Shown: positions 37,336 through 46,194 of the stretch, in pieces
Layout: each line of letters begins with the position of its first letter
How positions within the stretch are numbered: the first letter of the stretch is position 1
DNA from: Halotalea alkalilenta DSM 17697
GTDB taxonomy: Bacteria; Pseudomonadota; Gammaproteobacteria; Pseudomonadales; Halomonadaceae
Reading direction: 5' to 3'
Assembly: GCF_000621205.1 (NCBI RefSeq)
Contig: NZ_JHYY01000022.1
Span: 1-64,000, forward strand
Length of the DNA: 64,000 nt
Notes under the pieces: model-generated
Told to the model about the DNA's origin: nothing
Databases searched by the model: none
Seen by the model: only the letters and a program-made list of their open reading frames with translations
Made by a program: the position numbers and the translations under genes

Positions 37336-38346
37336 TTACAGCGGGGTGTTTTCGCCGATCGGGGTATGGCTCGGGGCGAGCCGCGGCGGCTGGTCGTCGA
37401 CGAATCCATACATGTCGGCGAAGCCCGGTATGTCGCGCTCCCAGAGCGGGGGATGGCCGCCGATCATCGACTGCAGGCAGTCGATGAAGCCGCGGGTCTT
37501 CTGGGCGAGGAACTGACGGTGGGGATAGACCACGTGCAGGTCCGCCCACGGCAGCAGCTTGAGCGTCGGCAGCAGCGGTACCAGGCGCTCCTGGCGGATC
37601 GCCTCGCTCGCGCTGTAGGAGGGAACGACGCCGAAGCAGAGCCCGTCGAGTATCGCGCCGAGCAGCATTTCCGGGTCATTGGCCATGTAGCGTGACTTGA
37701 GGCTCGCCTTCTCGACCACGCCGCTGGCGGTGATGTAATTGACCCGGTCGAGGATCATTCCATCGCGGGCGTAGATCACCGCTGGGCGTGTGATCAGTTC
37801 ATCGAGGGTCGAGGGCATCCCATAGCGCTCGATGAAGGCCGGCGCCGCGACCAGGACCGGACGATTGCGTGCCAGGGGGCGGGCGATCAGCGAAGAGTCG
37901 CGCAGCTGGCTGATGCGGATGGCGAGATCGTAGCCGCCGCCGATCAGATCGATGATCTGGTCCTCGAGGCGCAGATCGATATGCATCTGCGGATACTGGC
38001 GCAGGTACTGGCGTAGCACCTTGGGCAGGAAGTGGCGGCCGAAATTGCTCGGTACCGAGATCTTCAGCGTGCCGAGCGGCTCGTGCTGGCTCAGCTGGGC
38101 CAGCTCCTCGACGCTTTCCATCGCTTCGCGCATGCGCAGCGCGTGGGGGTAGATGGCGTTGCCGAGCCCGGTGAGCGATACGCTGCGCGTGGATCGGTTG
38201 AACAGCCTGACCTGCAGTTCCTCTTCCAACTGGCCGATCTGCTTCGAAATCACCGAGCGGTTGACGTTGCGGTGATCCGCCGCGCGGCTGAAGCTGCCGG
38301 CCTCTACTACATCGGCGAAGAGCAGTAGCCGGGATGCCTTGTCCAT
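37336..38346 (-). CDS. LysR-family transcriptional regulator divergent from dadA
   Basis: 336 residues. N-terminal helix-turn-helix (LLLFADVVEAGSFSRAADHR, NVNRSVISKQIGQLEEELQV) and an effector domain from about 90 (GTLKISVPSNFGRHFLPKVL). The CrgA/AaeR-like subgroup resemblance is general. The ATG at 38346 is chosen because MDKASRLLLFADV is the usual LysR beginning; AAGGAG lies 11 bases upstream. An upstream extension to 38400 is possible but unlikely. It is divergent from dadA across 249 bp and probably regulates it; effector unknown. Confidence 0.88.
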   Translation of the reverse strand: MDKASRLLLFADVVEAGSFSRAADHRNVNRSVISKQIGQLEEELQVRLFNRSTRSVSLTGLGNAIYPHALRMREAMESVEELAQLSQHEPLGTLKISVPSNFGRHFLPKVLRQYLRQYPQMHIDLRLEDQIIDLIGGGYDLAIRISQLRDSSLIARPLARNRPVLVAAPAFIERYGMPSTLDELITRPAVIYARDGMILDRVNYITASGVVEKASLKSRYMANDPEMLLGAILDGLCFGVVPSYSASEAIRQERLVPLLPTLKLLPWADLHVVYPHRQFLAQKTRGFIDCLQSMIGGHPPLWERDIPGFADMYGFVDDQPPRLAPSHTPIGENTPL

Positions 38347-38492
38347 GCTTTTTCGAACTCCTTGCGGTGCTTCGCGACCCTCCGCCGCGAGCGAGGGCAC
38401 TCGGCGTAGATGATCATCTCGTTGTGGTGGTTGATTTTAGGATAGGGCTCCGGGAACTGGGGGAAATAAAGCAACATGAATGGCAACCAGGG

Positions 38493-38512
38493 GCGATAAA
38501 GGAAAATATCGC
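38493..38512. promoter_or_regulatory. Dyad GCGATA-N8-TATCGC upstream of dadA
   Basis: Perfect 6-base arms (38493-38498 and 38507-38512) just upstream of a good -10 hexamer TATACT at 38527-38532. No -35 hexamer at 17 bases is evident; that position is covered by the right arm. A likely site for the divergent LysR regulator. Confidence 0.5.
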
Positions 38513-38595
38513 TGGATGGCTGACTCTATACTCTGCCGGTTCGCAAACATCGCCCCTCCGGGCTTCCCGCAGGTCACAATCCACAAGGGACCAGC

Positions 38596-39858
38596 ATGCA
38601 CGTACTCGTTCTCGGCAGTGGCGTCATCGGCGTCACTAGCGCCTACTATCTCGCTCGCGAGGGACATCAGGTTACCGTGGTCGATCGCCAGCCCGGTCCG
38701 GCGCTGGAAACCAGCTTCGGCAACGCAGGCCAGGCTTCGTTCGCGATGTCCTCGCCGTGGGGCGCGCCGGGCATTCCAGCCAAGGCAGCGAAATGGCTGC
38801 TGCAGCGCCATGCGCCGCTGAAGATCCAGCCGAGTCTCGATCCCGCGATGCTGCGTTTCATGATCCGCATGTATGCCAACTGTACCCCGGAACGCTACGC
38901 GATCAACAAAGAACGCATGCTGCGAGTGGCGGAGCACAGCCGCGCCTGCCTCGATGAGATTAGAGACGCCACCGGCATCGATTACGAAGGGCGCCAGCGC
39001 GGCTTGCTGCAGCTGTTCAGGGACGATGCGCAAGTCGAGGCCGCGGCCAAGGACATGAAGGTGCTCGAGGAGTGCGGCCTGCGTCACCGCCTGCTGACCG
39101 AGGCGCAGTGCGTCGAAGTCGAGCCCGCGCTGGCCCGGGTGCCCGGCAAGTTCCGTGCGGGCCTGCACATGCCCGACGACCAGACCGGTGACTGCTACCT
39201 GTTCACCACACGGCTGGCTGAATACTGCGCTGAGCGCTATGGCGTGGAGTTCCGCTTCGGTGTCGCAGTGCGTGGCCTCGAGCGCGACGGTGATCGTATC
39301 GGCGGGGTAGTCACCGACCAGGGGCGGCTGAGCGCCGATGCCTACGTGCTGGCGCTCGGCAGCTATTCACCGCTGGTGGCCGAGAGCGTCGACATCCAGC
39401 TGCCGATCTATCCGGTCAAGGGCTATAGCCTCACTTTGCCGGTCACCGACGAGCAGGGCGCGCCGCAGTCGACGGTGATGGACGAGCGCTACAAGGTGGC
39501 GATCACCCGCTTCAATGATCGTATCCGCGTCGGTGGCACCGCCGAGCTCGCGTCCTTCGACCTCGGTCTGCCGGCTAAGCGTCGTCAGACGCTCGAGATG
39601 GTGGTGGGGGACGTGTTCCCGAGCGGCGGCGATCTCGAGCGGGCCACTTTCTGGAGCGGCCTGCGGCCGATGACGCCTGACTCCACCCCGCTGATCGGCG
39701 CGACGCCCTACGCCAACCTGTGGCTCAACACCGGGCATGGCACGCTGGGTTGGACGATGAGCTGTGGCAGCGGCCATCTGCTCGCCGAGCTGGTCGGGGG
39801 CCGCACGCCTTCGATCGACACCGCCGGGCTCGACCTGAGCCGCTATCGCGCGGCCTGA
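38596..39858 (+). CDS. dadA: D-amino acid dehydrogenase small subunit DadA
   Basis: FAD-dependent, membrane-associated oxidation of D-amino acids such as D-alanine to keto acids. The 420-residue protein has the dinucleotide motif [20 protein letters not shown] (GxGxxG at 8-13), [20 protein letters not shown] and the C-terminal [20 protein letters not shown] with [20 protein letters not shown], all typical of DadA. The alanine racemase dadX that often follows is not here; the next gene is convergent tyrB. Confidence 0.94.
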   Translation: MHVLVLGSGVIGVTSAYYLAREGHQVTVVDRQPGPALETSFGNAGQASFAMSSPWGAPGIPAKAAKWLLQRHAPLKIQPSLDPAMLRFMIRMYANCTPERYAINKERMLRVAEHSRACLDEIRDATGIDYEGRQRGLLQLFRDDAQVEAAAKDMKVLEECGLRHRLLTEAQCVEVEPALARVPGKFRAGLHMPDDQTGDCYLFTTRLAEYCAERYGVEFRFGVAVRGLERDGDRIGGVVTDQGRLSADAYVLALGSYSPLVAESVDIQLPIYPVKGYSLTLPVTDEQGAPQSTVMDERYKVAITRFNDRIRVGGTAELASFDLGLPAKRRQTLEMVVGDVFPSGGDLERATFWSGLRPMTPDSTPLIGATPYANLWLNTGHGTLGWTMSCGSGHLLAELVGGRTPSIDTAGLDLSRYRAA

Positions 39859-39868
39859 TCCGATCCTC

Positions 39869-39917
39869 GAACGAACGATGCCCCCGCAGCGATGAGCTGC
39901 GGGGGCATCGTTCGTTC
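39869..39917. terminator. Bidirectional terminator between dadA and tyrB
   Basis: Perfect 22-bp stem from GAACGAACGATGCC (39869 onward to 39890) to its complement at 39896-39917 with a five-base loop. It is placed exactly between the convergent dadA and tyrB stop codons. T-tracts are poor on both sides, but the stem is unusually long. Confidence 0.75.
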
Positions 39918-39947
39918 ATCTGCCGCTCGGGCGGCCAGCGGAGCAGG

Positions 39948-41138
39948 TTACTGGCAAACCGCCGCGAAGGCGCGGGCGACGTAGTCGAGCTGCTCTCGGC
40001 GCAGTCCAGCGACGTTGGCCCGGCCCGAGCGGACCATGTAGATGCCGAACTCGTCGCGCAGTCGATCGACCTGCTCGGGCGAGAGGCCGGTGTAGGAGAA
40101 CATCCCACGCTGGTGTGCGACGTGGGCGAAGCGCTCGCTCAACCCGAACGGCGCCAGCGACTCGACGAAGGCGCGGCGCAGGCCATTGATGCGCTCGCGC
40201 ATCTCGTCGACCTCGGCGATCCAACGACTGCGCAGCTCAGGATCGTTGAGGATCTCGGCGACCACCGCGCCGCCGTGGGCCGGCGGGTTGGAGTAGTTCT
40301 CGCGCGCGGTGATCGCCGCCTGCGAGCGGACGTTCTCCATCTGCTCCTGGTTCTTGGCGATCAGAATGAAACAGCCGGTTCGCTCGCGGTAGATGCCGAA
40401 GTTCTTCGAGCACGAACTGGTGATGATCATCTCGTCCAGCGACTCGGCGAGCAGGCGAGTGCCGAAGGCGTCCTCGTCGAGGCCGTCGCCGAAGCCCTGG
40501 TAGGCGAAATCGACCAGCGGCAGCAGGCCGCGACGCTGGATCAGCGCCAATACCTGTCGCCATTGATCATGATCGAGATCGAAGCCGCTTGGGTTGTGGC
40601 AGCAGGCATGCAGCAGGACGATGTCGCCCTCGGGCGCCTGCTCGAGCGCGGCGATCATGCCTTCGAAGTCGAGGCGGTTGTCGGCGCTGACGTAAGGGTA
40701 GTGATGCAGTGCGAGCCCGGCGGCCTCGAAGATGCCGACATGGTTCGGCCAGGTCGGATCGGAGAGCCAGATGCCCTTGCCGGGCAGGTTGGTCTTGATG
40801 AAGTCCGCGGCCAGCCGCAGCGCACCGGTACCGCCGGGGGACTGGGTGGCGCTGGCGCGATGGGCGTCGAGTACCGGTGAGCGCTCGCCGAGCACCAGAG
40901 ACAGCACGGCATCGGTATAGCGGGGATCACCATGGGAGCCAATATAGCTCTTGGTACGCTCCTGCTCCAGCAGGCGTGCCTCGGCGAGCTTGACGCTCTC
41001 GAGCACCGGCGTGTCGCCGCGATCGTTGCGGTAGACACCTACACCTAGATCGACCTTGTCGGGGTTGGTGTCTTGGCGGAACGCATCGATGAGACCGAGG
41101 ATGGCGTCTCCAGGAACACGGGCGATCTGCTCGAACAT
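39948..41138 (-). CDS. tyrB: Aromatic amino acid aminotransferase TyrB (class I)
   Basis: PLP-dependent transamination of tyrosine, phenylalanine and aspartate. 396 residues, normal length: MFEQIARVPGDAILGLIDAF, DLGVGVYRNDRGDTPVLESV, LLHACCHNPSGFDLDHDQW, VDFAYQGFGDGLDEDAF and the PLP lysine in ITSSCSKNFGIYRERTG. The ATG at 41138 has only a modest GAGGTAG site. A much longer open frame running upstream on this strand is the antisense of the efflux genes and is not coding. Divergent from a MarR-type gene. Confidence 0.95.
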   Translation of the reverse strand: MFEQIARVPGDAILGLIDAFRQDTNPDKVDLGVGVYRNDRGDTPVLESVKLAEARLLEQERTKSYIGSHGDPRYTDAVLSLVLGERSPVLDAHRASATQSPGGTGALRLAADFIKTNLPGKGIWLSDPTWPNHVGIFEAAGLALHHYPYVSADNRLDFEGMIAALEQAPEGDIVLLHACCHNPSGFDLDHDQWRQVLALIQRRGLLPLVDFAYQGFGDGLDEDAFGTRLLAESLDEMIITSSCSKNFGIYRERTGCFILIAKNQEQMENVRSQAAITARENYSNPPAHGGAVVAEILNDPELRSRWIAEVDEMRERINGLRRAFVESLAPFGLSERFAHVAHQRGMFSYTGLSPEQVDRLRDEFGIYMVRSGRANVAGLRREQLDYVARAFAAVCQ

Positions 41139-41268
41139 GGTGGCTTGACTACCTCGTACTGGACCGCGCGCCGTAGGCGGCAGCGCGGGGGTGGAATGGT
41201 TGGGGCCATCACTATGCCACTGCGGCAGGGTGGCTTCCACCGGCAATCGGCGGGGAGAGGAGCAAAAA

Positions 41269-41303
41269 CTTATCCTGCTTAGGTTTTTATCGAGCAGGAT
41301 AAG
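41269..41303. promoter_or_regulatory. 11-bp inverted repeat, probable MarR-type operator
   Basis: CTTATCCTGCT (41269-41279) and AGCAGGATAAG (41293-41303), perfect arms with a 13-base spacer, ending 15 bases before the regulator's start codon in the 180-bp tyrB/marR divergent gap. Position suggests autoregulation. Confidence 0.65.
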
Positions 41304-41318
41304 CTTTATCATGGCTGA

Positions 41319-41774
41319 ATGATCGACATCGACCGCTTTTCCCAACGTCCGCTCGGTATGCGCCTGGCGATGCTGGTGCGCCAATGGCGCGCCGCCATCG
41401 ACGAGCGCATGCAGCCGCTCGGGCTCACCCAGTCCCGCTGGGCATTGCTGTTCCAACTCGAGCACCTCGGCGATGGGGCGATCCAGTCGAGCCTGGCCGC
41501 GGCGCTCGGCATCGAGCTGCCGTCGCTGATGCGCACCCTCGAGCAGCTTGAGGCCGAGGGGCTGATCATGCGCACGCGCAGCGCCGAGGACCGCCGCGCT
41601 CGCTGCGTCGCGCTCACCGAGCAGGGGCGCGAGCGGCTGAACGCCGCGCGCAGCGTCGAGGCCGGCGTGCAGCGCGAACTGCTCGCCGGCCTCGACGACG
41701 AAGAGCGTCGCTCGTTCGATCGACTGATCGAACACCTGACCATCAACCTCGCCGACCTCAGGCGCGATGATTGA
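41319..41774 (+). CDS. MarR/SlyA-family transcriptional regulator
   Basis: 151 residues with a winged helix: WALLFQLEHLGDGAIQSSLA, LGIELPSLMRTLEQLEAEGL and the wing RTRSAEDRRARCVALTEQG. It most resembles SlyA-type regulators that precede EmrA/DUF2955 efflux genes. Two efflux genes follow at 87 bases in the same direction, so it probably controls them. No clear ribosome site; an upstream ATG at 41311 opens only three codons. A strong dyad lies just upstream. Confidence 0.87.
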   Translation: MIDIDRFSQRPLGMRLAMLVRQWRAAIDERMQPLGLTQSRWALLFQLEHLGDGAIQSSLAAALGIELPSLMRTLEQLEAEGLIMRTRSAEDRRARCVALTEQGRERLNAARSVEAGVQRELLAGLDDEERRSFDRLIEHLTINLADLRRDD

Positions 41775-41861
41775 GCCCACAGCGGGTGATCGGGCCTGAC
41801 GTCGCAAGTTCCAGCATCGATATTGACGATATTGACAACAGCAAGTACCGAGAAATAGTCC

Positions 41862-42923
41862 ATGACCCCCGAGCAGCGCTTCAATCGCTGGGTGCAGACC
41901 GCACTGCTGGTCTTCGCCGCAGCCTTTGTCTACTTCATCGTCGCCGATACCCATATGCCGATGACACCAGAATCGCGCTTGCTGCGTCCGGTGGTTCCGG
42001 TGGCGCCGCAGGTGGGCGGGCGCGTCAGCGAGGTGTTGGTGCGCAACAATCAGCATGTGCGAAAGGGTGAGACGCTGTTTCGCATCGATGATCGCAGCTA
42101 TCGGCTGGCGGTGGTCGAAGCGGAGCTCGCGCTCGAGCAGGCCGAGCGTGAGAACAAGGAGCTCGACGCCCAGATCGCATCGGCCGAGGCGGACCTGCGA
42201 GCCGCTCAGGTCGAAGCCGACAACCAGGCCCGGGACCTGAGGCGCTACGAGGCACTCGCCGCCAAACAGAGTATCGCCGCCCAGGTTCGCGACCAGACGC
42301 TCGCCGCCTATCGCAGCGCCGAGGCCCAGGTGAGCGCTGCCCAGGCCAGGATCAGCGAGCTGCGTACTCAGCGTGGGGAGACCGGAGAGGACAACCTGCG
42401 CCTGCGCCAGGCGCGTAACACCCTCGACCGCGCTCGCCTGGATCTCGACTACACCGAGGTTCGCGCCGATCTCGATGGGGTGGTCAGCAATCTCCAGTTG
42501 AGCGCTGGCGACTATGTGGCGACTGGCTCGGCTGCGCTGGCGCTGGTGGGAGACCGCCCCGATCTGGTCGCCGACTTCCGCGAGAAGAGCCTGCGCTACG
42601 CCCACTCGGGCACCGCTGCCGCGGTGACCTTCGACGGCCTGCCCGGGCAGGTCTTCGACGCCCGCGTCGAGGGTTATGATGCTGGTGTGCGCAATGGTCA
42701 GTTGCTCGCCGACGGCACGCTCGCCGATCCGGTCGAGTCCGATCGCTGGGTTCGCGACGCCCAGCGCATGCGGGTCCACGTAAGCCTCGTGGAGGTTCCC
42801 GAACGCGCGCTGCCGACCGGTGCGCGGGCCACGGTGCAGCTTTATCCCGGCGACAACCCGCTGGCGCGGCTGCTCGGGCGCCTCCAGATCCATCTGGTCA
42901 GCCTGATCCACTATGTCTACTGA
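41862..42923 (+). CDS. HlyD-family periplasmic adaptor (EmrA/AaeA-like) of an efflux system
   Basis: 353 residues: one N-terminal membrane helix (WVQTALLVFAAAFVYFIVAD), biotinyl-lipoyl halves (VPVAPQVGGRVSEVLVRNNQ, VRKGETLFRIDDRSYRLAV), a long alpha-hairpin coiled coil (about 95-200) and a beta-barrel end. Bridges an inner-membrane transporter to the outer membrane. It overlaps the next gene by 11 bases, indicating that the DUF2955 protein is its partner. No outer-membrane factor is encoded nearby. Confidence 0.9.
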   Translation: MTPEQRFNRWVQTALLVFAAAFVYFIVADTHMPMTPESRLLRPVVPVAPQVGGRVSEVLVRNNQHVRKGETLFRIDDRSYRLAVVEAELALEQAERENKELDAQIASAEADLRAAQVEADNQARDLRRYEALAAKQSIAAQVRDQTLAAYRSAEAQVSAAQARISELRTQRGETGEDNLRLRQARNTLDRARLDLDYTEVRADLDGVVSNLQLSAGDYVATGSAALALVGDRPDLVADFREKSLRYAHSGTAAAVTFDGLPGQVFDARVEGYDAGVRNGQLLADGTLADPVESDRWVRDAQRMRVHVSLVEVPERALPTGARATVQLYPGDNPLARLLGRLQIHLVSLIHYVY

Positions 42924-44010
42924 GAACGGCGTGCAAGCCAGCCGCCGCCGCGGAGTCCGGGTGCGGTGGTCGAGGATGTTCCCGCTGGCCGACCATCCGC
43001 TCGGGCGCAACGATCTGCGCCAGTGCCTGCGCATCGCCACGGCGGCGACCCTTGGGTTCACCATCTGCAAGCTGTTCGACTGGAACTATGGCGTGTTCTT
43101 CACCGTCTATCCGGTGCTGCTGGTCGGATTGGTTCCCGTGTTCAACGCCCATGTCGCTCGCCAGTTCGTCGCCGCTGCGATGATCAATAGTGTCGAGGTG
43201 GGACTGATCGCCGGCTTTTTCAGCCATCTGCCGCTGGTCATGACGCTGGTGGTGTTCGCACTGTTCTTCATTCGATTCAGGCTGATGAGCCGCGGCCTGC
43301 TGTTCCTGTTCGGCGCCTCGAGCCTGGTCAGCCTCAATGTGATGTTCCACTTCGCCAGCTACGAGACCACCGACCTGCACGACATGCTGACCAGTAACGT
43401 GGTGGCGAGCTCGCTGGCGGTGGTGCTGGCAGCGTTCGTGACCTATCTGTTTCCCGATGTCGAGCCGCGCAAGCCGCCGCCGCGAGGAAGCAAGTCGGTC
43501 AACCGGATTCGCCACGAGACACTGATCGGGACCATCGCAGCCACGCTCTCCTTCGTGGTCTTCCAGGTGCTGGACCTGGAGGACTCGCTCTCCGCGCAGG
43601 TCGCCTCGATCCTGATCCTGTTCCCGATGCACTATCGCGGGGTGATCATCGCCGCGCGCTGGCGGGCGATGGGGATCGTCCTGGGCTGCTGCTTCGGTCT
43701 GGTGGTCCAGCTGGTGCTCTACGACTTTTCCGACCAGCTGCTGCTGGTGCTGCCGTTGCTCTGGGTGTGCCTGATGATCGGGGCGCGGATGCACGTGACC
43801 GAGAAGGTCGGGTCCGGAGTCGGCTTCGGCACCATGACGACCGTGGGCATTCTCTTCGGCCAGTATCTCGAACCCAACCAGGACCTGGTCTACAGCGATT
43901 TCTACCGGATCGTCTCGGTGTGCGTGTCGCTGGTGGTGACGGTGACGGTGGTATTCATCCTGCACCTGCTGCTCAACCGCTTTCCCTCCACCCGGCTCGA
44001 AATCGACTGA
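42913..44010 (+). CDS. DUF2955-family membrane protein (FUSC-like efflux partner)
   Basis: 365 residues with about ten membrane helices in two blocks (about 35-170 and 205-355), separated by a basic PDVEPRKPPPRGSKSVNRIR loop. The family (DUF2955, related to FUSC/AaeB-type exporters) is regularly paired with HlyD adaptors, and the 11-base overlap here matches. Substrate unknown; aromatic acids or small toxic compounds would be in keeping with relatives. A hairpin terminator follows the stop. Confidence 0.85.
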   Translation: MSTENGVQASRRRGVRVRWSRMFPLADHPLGRNDLRQCLRIATAATLGFTICKLFDWNYGVFFTVYPVLLVGLVPVFNAHVARQFVAAAMINSVEVGLIAGFFSHLPLVMTLVVFALFFIRFRLMSRGLLFLFGASSLVSLNVMFHFASYETTDLHDMLTSNVVASSLAVVLAAFVTYLFPDVEPRKPPPRGSKSVNRIRHETLIGTIAATLSFVVFQVLDLEDSLSAQVASILILFPMHYRGVIIAARWRAMGIVLGCCFGLVVQLVLYDFSDQLLLVLPLLWVCLMIGARMHVTEKVGSGVGFGTMTTVGILFGQYLEPNQDLVYSDFYRIVSVCVSLVVTVTVVFILHLLLNRFPSTRLEID

Positions 44011-44017
44011 CGCGAGC

Positions 44018-44037
44018 GAGCGGCCCGAAGGCCGCTC
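44018..44037 (+). terminator. Hairpin after the efflux genes
   Basis: 8-bp stem GAGCGGCC/GGCCGCTC with a CGAA tetraloop, between the convergent efflux and cfa genes. No strong T-tract follows. Confidence 0.55.
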
Positions 44038-44064
44038 ATCGGTCGGATGGCTCGCCGCCCGCGC

Positions 44065-45216
44065 TCAGCGCGGTGCGTCGTAGCGTCCCTCGCGGCGGTT
44101 GGAGAACACCACCTGCCAGAGCTGGATGTCGCGGGCGCGGAAGGCGCCGGCGCAGATCAGCAGGTAGTAGCGGAACATCCGATAGGTACGCTCGTCGTAG
44201 TTCGCGCTGACCGAAGGCCAGGCGCTTTCGAAATTGGCGTGCCAGGCCATCAGGGTGCGGTCGTAATCGGCGCCGAAGTTCTGCCAGTCCTCCATCACGA
44301 ACAGCTCTTCGCTCGGCTTCACCAGCTGAACGATCGAGGGCAGGATGCCGTTGGGGAAGATGTACTTGTTGATCCACGGATCGGCACCGACGTGGGTGGC
44401 GTTGCTGCCGATGGTGTGGAGCAGGAACAGGCCGTCCTCGGCGAGCAGGTTCTTCACTGCCCGGAAGTAGGTCGGATAGTTCTTGTGTCCGACGTGCTCG
44501 AACATACCGATCGAGACGATTCGATCGAAGCACCCGGTCAGGTCGCGATAGTCCTCGAGGATGATCTCGACCGGCAGGCCTTCGCAGCGCTCCTTGGCAT
44601 AGGCGGCCTGCTCCTTGGAAATGGTGATGCCGGTGACCTCGCAGCCATAGTGCTTGGCCGCGTGATAGGCGAAGCTGCCCCAGCCGCAGCCGATGTCGAG
44701 CACCTTCATGCCTGGTTCTAGGCCAAGCTTGCGGGCGGCCAGATCGAGCTTGGCCAGCTGTGCCTGATGGAGGTCGGTGGCTTCCTTCCAATAGCCGCAC
44801 GAGTAGCACATGGTCTCGTCGAGCATGCGTTCGAACAGGTCGTTGCCGAGATCGTAGTGCTTCTCGCCGACGATGAAGGCGCGGGTCTTGCTCTGAAGAT
44901 TGATGAAGCCGGCCCGCAGGGTATAGAAGAGATGATGCAGCGGGTTCTCCGCGCGCTGGCCGAGACCGTGGCGCAGCAAGCGCAGGATCATCTCATCGAT
45001 CTGCTCGCAGTCCCACTGTCCATCCATGTAGGACTCGCCGAGTCCGAGCGAGCCGCTGCGTATCACCCGGCCGAAGAAGGCGGGGTCATGGACTTGGATA
45101 TCCCAGGGATTGTTGCCGTTGATCGCGACGCCGGAGCCCTCGAGCAAGGACTCGGCAAGGCGTCGGCTGCGCGTGTCGGGCAGCTCGCTTGAATCGAAAG
45201 CAGTATTGCTGGCCAT
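44065..45216 (-). CDS. cfa: Cyclopropane-fatty-acyl-phospholipid synthase Cfa
   Basis: SAM-dependent methylenation of unsaturated acyl chains in membrane phospholipids. 383 residues: INGNNPWDIQVHDPAFFGRV at the N-terminal lipid-binding domain, KHYDLGNDLFERMLDETMCY with YSCGYW, the SAM motif VLDIGCGWGSFAYHAAKHYG, SIGMFEHVGHKNY and FPNGILPS. The ATG at 45216 follows GGGGAGGAGTC. Length equals E. coli Cfa. Convergent with the efflux operon. Confidence 0.96.
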   Translation of the reverse strand: MASNTAFDSSELPDTRSRRLAESLLEGSGVAINGNNPWDIQVHDPAFFGRVIRSGSLGLGESYMDGQWDCEQIDEMILRLLRHGLGQRAENPLHHLFYTLRAGFINLQSKTRAFIVGEKHYDLGNDLFERMLDETMCYSCGYWKEATDLHQAQLAKLDLAARKLGLEPGMKVLDIGCGWGSFAYHAAKHYGCEVTGITISKEQAAYAKERCEGLPVEIILEDYRDLTGCFDRIVSIGMFEHVGHKNYPTYFRAVKNLLAEDGLFLLHTIGSNATHVGADPWINKYIFPNGILPSIVQLVKPSEELFVMEDWQNFGADYDRTLMAWHANFESAWPSVSANYDERTYRMFRYYLLICAGAFRARDIQLWQVVFSNRREGRYDAPR

Positions 45217-45551
45217 GACTCCTCCCCGTTGAACACCCTTCCCGATAGGAAGTATGGACACGTCTGTGCGTGTCTTCCCTGGCGCGGCCGAGGCAGTTCA
45301 TGGGAAACGCGACGGCCTTGCGCACGCGCTAAACCTCGTTGAATCTTAAAGCAGGCTTTGCAATCCTGCTAATGATTGTCGGCTATTACGTCGATCGACG
45401 ATTTCAAGTTGGCTCGCCATTGGCGCTGAACCCGTTTTGTGATTAGCCGCTATGCAGGCGAATATGGCGCTTTCCAGCTTGGTACGGGCGAGCGAAATGG
45501 CGCAAACCGACATTCGCCGCGCCAGCGGTAAAACGACTTGGAGGTAGCGAA
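45217..45551. other. 335-bp gap between cfa and the thiamine-binding gene
   Basis: No gene supported. AT-rich around 45330-45440, so probably divergent promoters. A small hairpin AGCAGG/CCTGCT lies near 45352-45372. Nothing else recognised. Confidence 0.5.
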
Positions 45552-45854
45552 ATGAAGGTCATCGTCGATTTGTGCGTGGTGCCGCTCGGGGTCGGCGTCT
45601 CGGTCTCGCCCCACGTCGCCGCCTGCCAGCGGGTGCTCGAGGAGGCGGGGCTCGAGCACCGGATGCATGCGTACGGCACCAACGTCGAAGGAGAGTGGGA
45701 CGAGGTGTTCGGTGCGATCAAGCGCTGCCACCAGGTGGTTCACGAGATGGGGGCGCCGAGGATCACCACCACGCTCAAGCTCGGCACCCGCACCGACCGG
45801 GAGCAGAGCATGGACGACAAGGTGGAGAGCGTACGCCGTCGGCTGGAGTCTTGA
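45552..45854 (+). CDS. MTH1187/YqgV-family thiamine-binding protein
   Basis: 100-residue single-domain ferredoxin-like protein of the thiamine-binding family (formerly DUF77): VIVDLCVVPLGVGVSVSPHV, HRMHAYGTNVEGEWDEVFGA and VHEMGAPRITTTLKLGTRTD are the family motifs. Oligomeric relatives bind thiamine-like ligands; the physiological role is uncertain. GGAGGTAGCGAA precedes the ATG. Stands alone, convergent with the lipoprotein gene. Confidence 0.88.
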   Translation: MKVIVDLCVVPLGVGVSVSPHVAACQRVLEEAGLEHRMHAYGTNVEGEWDEVFGAIKRCHQVVHEMGAPRITTTLKLGTRTDREQSMDDKVESVRRRLES

Positions 45855-45855
45855 C

Positions 45856-46194
45856 TCATGCCCGATGGCATCGATAGACGAGAACGCCGAAGCCGGTATC
45901 GCCCTCGACCCCGGCGTTGACCAGCCGCCCGCGCGCGACGGCGGAGGATGGCAAGGCGAGGCGCGGCTGTGCGGGCTGCCATTGGTAGGCGAACGGCTCG
46001 CCGCCGCACTGCTCGGTGGCCATTGCGACGGCTCGCGCTTCGGCCTGGGGGGCATCGGCCGCCGCGGCCTCGATCGATGCGCTGGATGGGGAAGAGGGCC
46101 CGCTTGCACAGCCCGCCAGCACAAGCAGCCCAAGCGCAATGGCACTCTGGACCGCCCGCCGCTGGGGAGGGCCGCTTCGTCGTGCTGGGGTCAT
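45856..46194 (-). CDS. Small putative lipoprotein
   Basis: 112 residues with a lipoprotein signal: basic N-terminus MTPARRSGPPQRRAVQSAIA, hydrophobic core and lipobox LVLAGC (Cys29), then a Ser/Ala-rich linker and a short conserved-looking end with Cys residues in TEQCGGEPFAYQWQPAQPRL and VLVYRCHRA. Family not recognised. AAGGAGAACGCC precedes the ATG, which overlaps the argP stop codon by four bases, so it is cotranscribed with argP. Confidence 0.72.
   Translation of the reverse strand: MTPARRSGPPQRRAVQSAIALGLLVLAGCASGPSSPSSASIEAAAADAPQAEARAVAMATEQCGGEPFAYQWQPAQPRLALPSSAVARGRLVNAGVEGDTGFGVLVYRCHRA

Noticed and set aside
39948-43070. A 1040-codon open frame on the minus strand
   Set aside because: Only its last 396 codons are real (tyrB). 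The rest is antisense to the MarR, HlyD and DUF2955 genes, kept open by high third-position GC.
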